A stretch of 64,000 nt of DNA from Acidobacteriota bacterium (GTDB taxonomy: Bacteria > Acidobacteriota > Terriglobia > Bryobacterales > Bryobacteraceae). The translations under genes were made by a program, and so were the position numbers. The notes beneath the pieces were generated by a model, which saw nothing but the letters and a program-made list of their open reading frames with translations, did no database searches and was not told where the DNA came from. This document shows positions 24,835 to 32,064 of this stretch, in pieces. How positions within the stretch are numbered: the first letter of the stretch is position 1; each line of letters opens with the position of its first letter. The DNA is taken from NCBI GenBank assembly GCA_016185425.1, contig JACPNQ010000043.1, forward strand, positions 310,001 through 374,000, written 5' to 3'.

Positions 24835-26958
24835 TCAACGGCGGGAGGTTTCGAGCAGCAGCAGATCGCTGATGGGCGGAACGGCGCGCGTCGTAATCGC
24901 GTAATGCCCGTCGGGGGAAACGGAGAGTCCTCGGCCCGGATACTTGGAGTACTCCAGCAAGACGTTGTCGTCGCCGGCGTGGGTGCGGAAGTGCAGGGTA
25001 ACGGGGGCCAGCGGCCGATCGACGCGGCGGGCCAGATAATAGACACCTTGCGAGGTGACCCAGGCGTCGTTCGCGAAGTTCAGGGTAGCAAGGTGGACCA
25101 CCCTACCGCCATCCAGCGGCGCGAACTCCAGTTCCACTTGACCGCGGGCGATCGGCCGGGTAACGTAGAGTCCTTTACCGCTGGGTTCGACGCCGGCCAC
25201 GTTTGTGTAGCCGGAAAGAACCTTCTCGGGCGGCCCGGCCCCAGGGACGGCGGGCAGGCGGTAGATGGAGTAAGTGCTCTTATCCGCCGCACCCGAGTAG
25301 ACATAGTTGCCGTCGTGAGAGAAGAGCGCGCGGCCGTGGTCGAGGTTGTTGTTGCTGATGCGAACGGCGGCCCGGGTGATTTGGTCAGCGACATAGAGCT
25401 GGCTCAGGCCGGAAGGCGATTCGCCGGTGAACAGGAGTTTGGAACCATCGGCGGACCAAGCAGGGGGCGGCGAATCCACTTCGAACGTCTGGGTCCACTC
25501 TATAGGGTTGTGGCCGAACTGGTCGCTCACCCAGAGCTGTCGCCGGCCTTTGCGGTCGCTGATGAATGCGATCCGGGAACCATCGGGAGAATAGACGGGG
25601 TTGACATCAATAAAAGTGGATTCGAGGATGCCTTCGAGAGTTGGCTCAACCAGCGAAGGGGATGGCGCCCCATGCGTTCGAAGCGCGTAACGGAGAATGT
25701 CGGCCTGCGAACGGGAAGTGCGGGAGAGGATCCGGCCGCTCCTGGCGTGCACCGCGGACTGAACCGCATAATCCCCTATGATGCCAAGAGAGACAGGAGT
25801 GCCGGACCCATCCAGCGGCTGACGCCACAATACCAACCGGGGCGAACTGCCCGCGCAGACAAGCACTTCCTTTTTGTCTTCGAGAAGCCTGGGTGTTCCG
25901 TTCCACCGGCCCGCGGGCGGTAGCTGCCGGGGCCGTCCGTCCGGACGCCCTTGCGCGTCCAGTTTCTGGACGAAGACGTCGCTCAGGTACTCGCCCCGGA
26001 TGCGATTGAACAGAAGGATGCGAGCATCAGAGGAAAGCGACGGTTCGACGTCGTATTGTGCCTCCGCGGGATACGTGAGTTGGACCCTTTCCCCCGTTTC
26101 GATGTTGATGCGAAACAGGCTGCCCTGTGTCGGTTGAACACGGTCCGGTACGATTACGTTGGCTCCATCGGGCATCCAGGCGAGGAGATGGCCAATCAAC
26201 TGCGTGCGGCGGCGGGCATGCGGCCGGATACCGGCTGCCACCTGGCGGTCTTCACCGCCCAAGGAAGGAACGAGGTGAAGAGTCACCTCGCTGCTCGGGT
26301 CGCCGCGCAGAAATGCAATCTTCGTGCCATCGGGTGACCAAACCGGACTCCACTCGTTCGCGGGTGCGGTGGTAATGGACCGCGGATCGCCTGAGCCTTC
26401 GATGAGACGAACTAGTATACGGGTGTTGAGGTTCGGAGAATCATAGGAATACGCGACGTATTTGCCGTCAGGAGAGATGTCGGGATCGCGCTCGGAGCCC
26501 GGATCAGAAGTAATGGGGCGCGCGATGAGGGGTCCCCAGTCAGCGGGCGCGCGGGATTTCAGATATATGGCGCCAGTCAACAACACCAAGATGGCCATGC
26601 CCGCAAATCCAAGACGCCGGCGGGTAGATGTCGCGACTGCTACAGGCGATAGGGGACCAGTCTGTAAGATTTCGGTTTCGGCGGTACATCCGGGTCCCAC
26701 CTCCGCTACTTCCGCGACTTCCGGTGAACCCGCCTCACGTTGCAGCCAGCCATCCAGCTCTTTTGTATAAGCGAAAACAGCTCGTAGCCCGGACTTTTGG
26801 AGACGTCGAACCGGAAGGTCTGCCGTTTTCTCCCAGCGCTGCACCGTCCGAACATCACGGTTCAAGTAGGCGGCGACTTCCTTCCATGAATCCAGCCGGG
26901 AGCCTTTGTCGCTGCCCTCGGCCAACGAGGAAGCGGAGGGATCTGCCGGTTCGTCCAT
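24835..26958 (-). CDS. HTH DNA-binding / transmembrane / PD40-propeller protein
   Basis: 707 residues. The N-terminus (about 22-72) carries the excisionase/MerR-like helix-turn-helix found in this acidobacterial group: LDSWKEVAAYLNRDVRTVQRWEK, then LPVRRL and DGWLQRE. A single membrane helix follows at about 117-133 (GFAGMAILVLLTGAIYL). The rest is a TolB/PD40 propeller with repeats such as DPDISPDGKYVAYSYD, WSPVWSPDGTKIAFL and NPVYSPDGSRIAFISD. The layout suggests a membrane-anchored regulator with a cytoplasmic DNA-binding head and a periplasmic sensor propeller, like CadC. Targets unknown; the adjacent upstream gap 26959-27026 is a candidate. Confidence 0.87.
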   Translation of the reverse strand: MDEPADPSASSLAEGSDKGSRLDSWKEVAAYLNRDVRTVQRWEKTADLPVRRLQKSGLRAVFAYTKELDGWLQREAGSPEVAEVAEVGPGCTAETEILQTGPLSPVAVATSTRRRLGFAGMAILVLLTGAIYLKSRAPADWGPLIARPITSDPGSERDPDISPDGKYVAYSYDSPNLNTRILVRLIEGSGDPRSITTAPANEWSPVWSPDGTKIAFLRGDPSSEVTLHLVPSLGGEDRQVAAGIRPHARRRTQLIGHLLAWMPDGANVIVPDRVQPTQGSLFRINIETGERVQLTYPAEAQYDVEPSLSSDARILLFNRIRGEYLSDVFVQKLDAQGRPDGRPRQLPPAGRWNGTPRLLEDKKEVLVCAGSSPRLVLWRQPLDGSGTPVSLGIIGDYAVQSAVHARSGRILSRTSRSQADILRYALRTHGAPSPSLVEPTLEGILESTFIDVNPVYSPDGSRIAFISDRKGRRQLWVSDQFGHNPIEWTQTFEVDSPPPAWSADGSKLLFTGESPSGLSQLYVADQITRAAVRISNNNLDHGRALFSHDGNYVYSGAADKSTYSIYRLPAVPGAGPPEKVLSGYTNVAGVEPSGKGLYVTRPIARGQVELEFAPLDGGRVVHLATLNFANDAWVTSQGVYYLARRVDRPLAPVTLHFRTHAGDDNVLLEYSKYPGRGLSVSPDGHYAITTRAVPPISDLLLLETSRR

Positions 26959-27026
26959 GAGGTTATTTTACAGGTCACAGTCCGGTTGCAGCGCTAGTCA
27001 GGTCCGAGAGTTTCTCCAATCCGCCC

Positions 27027-27580
27027 TCAACTCCCGTCAAACTTGGTCTGAACGATATGGCTCCAAATCTCCGAGCTAAAGCTCGGATCTCGCCACGTTT
27101 CTTCGAAGGGCACTTCGCTCCGCTCGTAGAGAGTTACAAACCCCGGATAGATGCTGACCAACTCCCGTGTTGGCAGAAAAACAGGCCATTCCATCGGCGT
27201 AGAAAACACTGGATGGTCGATTGTCAACGCGTTCTCACGGATGGAGAAACACAAATCCAGATCGCTCTCTTCAAACGTGAGACGCACCGTTGCCTTTTCA
27301 CTCCCGCGTCTGGCGAGTCCCGCCAGTTGATCCGCACCGAACACGCCCTCGAACTTGGCAAACAATTCGCCAGATAGCTCGCCGGACGTCATGTAGCCGC
27401 GCCCTCCCGCCGCACGCCTTTGTATGTCGCGACGGTTCCGGCAATCCCGCAATACGCGGCCTTCAAAACATGCGTCTTACCCGACCCATTCTCACCGGCG
27501 AACACATTCAAGTCCCGCCCAAACGCAAACGTGACCTCGTCGAACACCGTGAACTGACTAAGCTGCAGCGACTTCAGCAT
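27027..27580 (-). pseudogene. Truncated, frame-broken AAA ATPase (RecF/OLD-like)
   Basis: Two minus-strand frames make up the N-terminal third of one ATPase. The first (27580 to 27389, 63 residues) starts MLKSLQLSQFTVFDEVTF and has Walker A in AGENGSGKTHVLKAAY. The second (27392 to 27027) continues with FEGVFGADQLAGLARRG, FLPTRELVSIYPGFVTLYE and FEETWRDPS, which are consecutive parts of the intact family protein. They meet at a 4-base ATGA overlap, so separate coupled translation is formally possible. Walker B, the signature and the D-loop, which lie downstream in the family, are all missing because the frame stops after about 120 more residues. The product should not hydrolyse ATP; most likely a decaying gene. 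Confidence 0.6.
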
Positions 27581-27798
27581 TGATTTCCACTCTCCAGAGA
27601 GTCCGCACCAATCGCAACCTCCAAGTCGTCGCGCCTCACCGTCCGCTCGCTCCATCCACCATACCCCCATCCTACCCGCGAACCCCCGGTCACACAAAAC
27701 CAAAGTTTATATTTCCCCCACTTTCAACGACTTCTAGAAACTCACCCTCAAATTGCTACCCGCGTGCCCGTTACCGTGACAGTGAGAAGAGAACTCGT

Positions 27799-28461
27799 AT
27801 GACCAAAGAACAACGCGCCCAAATCGCCCGCGCCAACGGCGCCAAATCCCGCGGGCCAAAAACGAAAGAAGGCAAAGCAAAGTCCAGCCGAAACGCGCTC
27901 AAAGCCGGCACACGCGCCAAGAAGCTCGCCCACTTCGTCCCCCCGCACGAAGCCGTCCTCTGCCATGAAGACCGCAAATACTACGCCCATCTCATCGCGG
28001 ATCTATGTGAAATCTACGCCCCGAAATCGCAGACGCAAATGGACCTCATCCGCGACATCGCCATCGCTCGCACACAAATCGATCGCCTGCACCGCTGCGT
28101 CACCATTCACTGGAACCTCGCTCTCATCGACGCCGCCAACGGTCCCAGCCGCCTCGCGCCCGAGCTCCGCGAACTCGAAAACACATCCACTGCCATCGTC
28201 CAATTACTTTGCGGCGACAGCATGCTCATGAAACTCAACCGCGAGATCGCACGCCTGCAGCAATCCCTCGTCCGCGCCGAGCGCCTTCTCCGCCACTACA
28301 GCGAACGAACCCCGCAAATGAACCCGACATTCACTGCAAACAAGCCACTTACGGAAAACGAACCGCCAATTTTCATTCGCGAAAACCAACCCGAAGTCAT
28401 CGCTTTCTTCCGCCGCCATTACCCGGCGCGTCCTATCGTTGTCACCGAGGAGGCCGCATAA
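27799..28461 (+). CDS. Protein with N-terminal 'GPKTxEGKxxSSxNALKxG' motif
   Basis: 220 residues from ATG 27799; an upstream in-frame extension is low-complexity and starts opposite the broken ATPase, so it is rejected. Residues 13-37 hold the basic motif AKSRGPKTKEGKAKSSRNALKAG, a recurrent N-terminal signature of small acidobacterial proteins often near mobile or phage-like genes. The middle (80-190) is helical with a likely coiled coil (LNREIARLQQSLVRAERLLRHY). The tail is Asn/Pro-rich. Nucleic-acid binding is inferred from the basic motif. It sits 3 bases before a terminase-like nuclease gene, so the two are almost surely one operon; a terminase-small-subunit-like role is one possibility. 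Confidence 0.62.
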   Translation: MTKEQRAQIARANGAKSRGPKTKEGKAKSSRNALKAGTRAKKLAHFVPPHEAVLCHEDRKYYAHLIADLCEIYAPKSQTQMDLIRDIAIARTQIDRLHRCVTIHWNLALIDAANGPSRLAPELRELENTSTAIVQLLCGDSMLMKLNREIARLQQSLVRAERLLRHYSERTPQMNPTFTANKPLTENEPPIFIRENQPEVIAFFRRHYPARPIVVTEEAA

Positions 28462-28464
28462 CCC

Positions 28465-29028
28465 ATGCCCCGGTGCCGCACGCTGACCGGCCTCGCCAAT
28501 ACCGCCGCCGAAGTGTGCCCAAACGCGCCTCGCTGGTTTACCGGCCTCGACCTCGGCCAGCGCCAGGACCACTCCGCCCTCGCCACCCTCGAACGCATCG
28601 GTGCCAGGCTCGCCATCCGTTCACTCACCCGCTTCCCGCTCGGCACCAGCTATGAAGACCTCTACCGTCTTATTACGGCCACCGTCATTCCCGGCGGCGT
28701 CCCTCAGGTACTCGCCATCGACGCCGCGGGACCCGGCTTGCCTATCGTCGACCGCCTTCGTCAATGCAACCATGCCGGTCTCACTCTTCGCGCCGTATTC
28801 ATTACCGGCGGCCACACGCCCGGCACCGCAAAAGGCGGTTGCCTCACTGTCCCCCGCCGCAAACTCGTCGCGAACCTGGAAATCGCCATCAAAACACGAG
28901 CTCTCATCTGCCACGGCAAACTCCATAACCGCTCTCTCTTCGAACGGGAGCTCGCAACCATCGACAAGCCCAACAAGCGCGACGACCTCGCCATCGCCGT
29001 CGCCCTCGCGCTCAACGCAGCCATATAA
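28465..29028 (+). CDS. Stand-alone terminase-like RNase H-fold nuclease domain
   Basis: 187 residues. The RNase H-like pattern of large-terminase nuclease domains is visible: strand with Asp in TGLDLGQRQDHSALATLE (Asp29), Asp86 in QVLAIDAAGPG followed by IVDRLR, and the terminal acidic motif RDDLAIAVALAL (Asp173/174), which matches the [HR]DDLxxAxALA block of phage terminases and Mu gp28-like proteins. The packaging ATPase half is absent and no portal or head gene is near. It could be a domesticated or remnant nuclease, or part of a small mobile module with the upstream gene. Ends 20 bases before an unrelated oxidoreductase gene. Confidence 0.62.
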   Translation: MPRCRTLTGLANTAAEVCPNAPRWFTGLDLGQRQDHSALATLERIGARLAIRSLTRFPLGTSYEDLYRLITATVIPGGVPQVLAIDAAGPGLPIVDRLRQCNHAGLTLRAVFITGGHTPGTAKGGCLTVPRRKLVANLEIAIKTRALICHGKLHNRSLFERELATIDKPNKRDDLAIAVALALNAAI

Positions 29029-29048
29029 TCGAAAAGAGAAATTACACC

Positions 29049-30368
29049 ATGCCAACACGCCGGAACTTCCTCGCCGCGAGCGCTGCCATGCCAGCCGCCC
29101 TCGCCCAGACAACACGGCCCAACGACAAAATCCGCATCGCCCTCATCGGTGCCGGCGGCATGGGTTCCGGCGACGTCAACTCCGCGCTCTCCACCGGCCT
29201 CGCCGAACTCGTCGCCGTCGCTGACATCTACGATGGCCGCCTCACGCGCGCCAAGGAGCTCTGGGGCGGACACATTCAGACCACCCGCGACTACCGCGAG
29301 ATCCTCGCCAAAAAGGACATCGACGCCGTCATCGTCGGCACCCCCGACCACTGGCACTCCCGCATCTCCATCGATGCCATGAACGCCGGCAAAGATGTCT
29401 ACTGCGAAAAACCGATGGTCCAGAAGGTCGACGACGGCCACTTGGTAATTGACGCTGCTAAAAAGACGAACCGAATCATTCAAGTCGGCAGCCAGCGGGT
29501 ATCTTCTGTTATCTATGACAAGGCTCGCCAACTACTCGCCGCCGGTGCCATCGGCGAGCTCAACTTGGTCGAGGCCTGGTGGGACCGCAACTCCGCCATC
29601 GGTGCCTGGCAGTACTCCGTTCCTCCAGACGCATCGCCGGCCAACATCGATTGGGACCGCTTCCTCGGCAGCGCGCCCAAACGCCCCTTCGAGCCCGTTC
29701 GCCTCTTCCGCTGGCGGAACTACCAGGACTACGGCACCGGTGTCGCCGGCGACCTCTTTGTTCACCTCTTCTCGGGCCTGCACTTCATCACCGGCGTCGA
29801 AGGGCCCGAACGCGTCTTTGCCACCGGCGGTCTCCGCTTTTGGAAGGATGGCCGCGATGTGCCCGACGTCATGATGGGCCTCTATGACTACCCGGCCCAG
29901 AACAGGATGCCGGCCTTCAACCTCGCCCTCCGTGTCAACTTCGTCAATGGCGCCGGCGAAACCAGCGGCTTCCGCTTCGTCGGCAGCGAAGGCATCATGA
30001 CCGTCGGCAGCGGCGTCACAATCGCGAAGGTGAACCGCGAAACCGAACCCGGCTACACCATCGGCACCTTCCCGGCCAAGGTCCAGGAGGAGTTTCTGAA
30101 GCAGTACCGCGAAAAGTATCCGCCGCAAAAGCCCACTGCCGACGGCATGATGCCGCAGGGCGAAGACGTCTACCGTGCGCCGCGCAACTACAGCGATCAC
30201 CTCGACCACCATCGCAACTTCCTCACCGCCGTGAAGTCGCGCAAACCCGTTGTCGAAGATGCCCTCTTCGGCCTTCGCGCCGCCGGGCCCGCGCTGCTCT
30301 CTAATCGCAGCTACTTCGAGAAGAAGACCCTTTTCTGGGACGCCTCGAAGGCCCAGGTGAAAGGCTAG
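29049..30368 (+). CDS. Tat-exported Gfo/Idh/MocA oxidoreductase
   Basis: 439 residues. Twin-arginine signal PTRRNFLAASAA. The NAD(P) fold starts IRIALIGAGGMGSG (about 29-42), and the family EKP motif is at CEKPMVQK (about 120), with the substrate-proximal DxxxH-like block in GDLFVHLFSGLHFITG around 240. Length and the RFRWRNYQDYGTG-like region are usual for the large acidobacterial/planctomycete members that act on sugars or inositols, with tightly bound cofactor. The next gene, 3 bases on, is a close paralogue. They form an operon that ends at the terminator near 31810. Confidence 0.88.
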   Translation: MPTRRNFLAASAAMPAALAQTTRPNDKIRIALIGAGGMGSGDVNSALSTGLAELVAVADIYDGRLTRAKELWGGHIQTTRDYREILAKKDIDAVIVGTPDHWHSRISIDAMNAGKDVYCEKPMVQKVDDGHLVIDAAKKTNRIIQVGSQRVSSVIYDKARQLLAAGAIGELNLVEAWWDRNSAIGAWQYSVPPDASPANIDWDRFLGSAPKRPFEPVRLFRWRNYQDYGTGVAGDLFVHLFSGLHFITGVEGPERVFATGGLRFWKDGRDVPDVMMGLYDYPAQNRMPAFNLALRVNFVNGAGETSGFRFVGSEGIMTVGSGVTIAKVNRETEPGYTIGTFPAKVQEEFLKQYREKYPPQKPTADGMMPQGEDVYRAPRNYSDHLDHHRNFLTAVKSRKPVVEDALFGLRAAGPALLSNRSYFEKKTLFWDASKAQVKG

Positions 30369-30371
30369 ACC

Positions 30372-31640
30372 ATGCCTGCCGCAAACGATAAAATCCGCTT
30401 CGCGCTCATCGGCGCCGGAGGCATGGGCACCGGCGACGCAACAGACTGCCTCTCCCTCGGCGCCACCGAAATCGCCGCTGTCGGCGATATCTACGAAGGC
30501 CGCCTGGAGCGCGCCAGGGAACGCTGGGGAGCGCAGGTGTTCACCACCCGCGACTACCGCGAGATTCTCGCCAAAAAGGACATCGACGCCGTCATCGTCG
30601 CCACGCCCGATCACTGGCACGCCCAGATCGCGCACGACGCCCTTATGGCGGGCAAGGACGTTTACGTCGAAAAGCCCATGTGCCACAAATTCCATGAGTG
30701 CAAAATGCTCATGGACGCCCAGGCGAAGACCGGCAGGATCCTCCAGGTCGGCAGCCAATACGCCAGCGCAATGGTCTTCCTTAAGGCGCGGCAGTTGATT
30801 CAGCAAGGCGCCCTCGGTGACCTCAACCTCGTCGAAGCCTGGCTTGACCGCAACACCGCGCTCGGCGCCTGGCAGTATTCCCTGCCCGGCCCCGATGCCA
30901 CGCCCGAACGCATCGATTGGGACCGCTTCCTCGGCAACGCGCCCAAACGCCCCTTCGATCCCATCCGCCTCTTTCGCTGGCGGAATTACAAGGATTACGG
31001 CACCGGTGTAAGTGGCGACCTATTCGTCCACTTGCTAACGGGGCTGCATGTCGCCACCGGCAGCCTCGGGCCCAATCGCATCTTCGCTACCGGCGGCGTC
31101 CGCTATTGGAAGGATGGCCGCGACGCCTATGATGTCGTCCTCGCGCTCATGGATTACCCGAAAACGGACACCCACTCCGAGTTCACCTTCGCGCTCCGCG
31201 TCAACCTCGCCAGCGGCGCCGCGCCGCCCGAGAAGTTCGGCCTGAAATTCGTCGGCAGCGAAGGCACCATGGAGGTCACCATGGGTGGCGTCACGCTTGA
31301 CCGGAAGCCGCGCGAAGCCGAGCCGGGAACGACCATCGAGACCTTTGACAAGGCAACCCAAACGAAGATCCTGGCAGAGTACCGCCGCAAGTACCCCGTC
31401 CAGAAAGCCACCGCCGACGCCATGCGCCCCGACGGATCGGATCATTACACGCCGCCGCGCAGCCATAACGCGCATGTCGAACACATTGGCAACTGGGTGA
31501 ACGCCATCCGCACCCGCAAACCGTTCTTTGAGGATGCAACCTTCGGCTCCCGCACGGCTGGTCCTAGCTTGGCTGTTAACCTGAGTCTCGAAAAAAAGGC
31601 GGCGATTCATTGGAATCCCGATACGATCCAATTGACATAA
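30372..31640 (+). CDS. Gfo/Idh/MocA oxidoreductase, signal-less paralogue
   Basis: 422 residues, clearly a tandem duplicate of the preceding gene: both share GAGGMGxGD, TTRDYREILAKKDIDAVIV, WDRFLGxAPKRPF, FRWRNYxDYGTGVxGDLFVH and KYPxQKxTADxMxPxG. The EKP motif is at VEKPMCHK (about 103). Unlike the first copy it starts directly at the nucleotide-binding strand (MPAANDKIRFALIG) and has no Tat signal, so the two products may work in different compartments or the second may travel with the first. Gap between genes is 3 bases. Confidence 0.87.
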   Translation: MPAANDKIRFALIGAGGMGTGDATDCLSLGATEIAAVGDIYEGRLERARERWGAQVFTTRDYREILAKKDIDAVIVATPDHWHAQIAHDALMAGKDVYVEKPMCHKFHECKMLMDAQAKTGRILQVGSQYASAMVFLKARQLIQQGALGDLNLVEAWLDRNTALGAWQYSLPGPDATPERIDWDRFLGNAPKRPFDPIRLFRWRNYKDYGTGVSGDLFVHLLTGLHVATGSLGPNRIFATGGVRYWKDGRDAYDVVLALMDYPKTDTHSEFTFALRVNLASGAAPPEKFGLKFVGSEGTMEVTMGGVTLDRKPREAEPGTTIETFDKATQTKILAEYRRKYPVQKATADAMRPDGSDHYTPPRSHNAHVEHIGNWVNAIRTRKPFFEDATFGSRTAGPSLAVNLSLEKKAAIHWNPDTIQLT

Positions 31641-31809
31641 CCGTTTCGAAATGGAACCCATTTTGGCACTACCCCAATCGGGGCTCTACCTGAGTCGGTG
31701 AGTAATACCAATGACTTAGGATTTGGCACACCGTGTGCTCTGCAATAACTGGATCGAGTAGTAACTCGGTTCATGCTTTGTTCACTCTCCGAAGGTAGTA
31801 AACATATCC

Positions 31810-31839
31810 GCCGCCGGCCCAAACCGGCGGCTCTTTTTT
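31810..31839 (+). terminator. Rho-independent terminator after Gfo/Idh pair
   Basis: Perfect 8-base stem GCCGCCGG (31810-31817) / CCGGCGGC (31824-31831), 6-base loop, then TCTTTTTT. Lies 170 bases beyond the stop of the second oxidoreductase. Confidence 0.75.
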
Positions 31840-32004
31840 GTTATTTCCGCATCGCGGCGTCCGCCGCAAAAAAATCAAACAATTTGCCACCCCGCGAGGC
31901 CCTCCGGCCCGCACCCCAGCGACGCCGCCGCGCGTCGCCGCTCCCGCTGGCCTGGCCCGCCTGCGGGAGCACCCGCCGGCCCCCATCGCCGCAACTCACC
32001 CCAC

Positions 32005-32045
32005 GGGGACATTCGGCCGTAGCGCAGCGCAGGCCGGGTGTCCCC
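32005..32045 (-). terminator. Possible terminator hairpin after M14 peptidase gene
   Basis: Outer arms GGGGACA (32005-32011) and TGTCCCC (32039-32045) with an inner CGGCC/GGCCG pair. On the minus strand it begins 20 bases after the peptidase stop. There is no T-run, so it may be Rho-assisted or simply an RNA 3'-end structure. Confidence 0.35.
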
Positions 32046-32064
32046 AAACGCCCTACTCGCCCAC

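Larger units (their letters stand above)
31641..32064. other. Intergenic region with hairpins between convergent genes
   Basis: 424 bases without a convincing gene. It contains a small perfect palindrome GCACACCGTGTGC (31726-31738), a 5-base-arm hairpin near 31754, the plus-strand terminator at 31810-31839 and a large hairpin at 32005-32045. The stretch 31840-32000 is very GC-rich with no feature seen. A 55-codon minus-strand frame from 31774 has a plausible ribosome site but ends inside the oxidoreductase gene and resembles nothing, so it is not called. Confidence 0.5.

Noticed and set aside
27799..29028. Prophage remnant as a full explanation
   Set aside because: Only a terminase-like domain and one small basic protein are present; no portal, capsid, integrase or attachment repeats were seen, so a prophage is not called.
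29532..30806. 424-codon minus-strand frame over the Gfo/Idh pair
   Set aside because: Antisense shadow; a similar one appears over the second copy because the genes are paralogues.
31607..31774. 55-codon minus-strand gene with a GGAGAG site
   Set aside because: It ends inside the oxidoreductase gene, resembles nothing and crosses the strong plus-strand palindromes.
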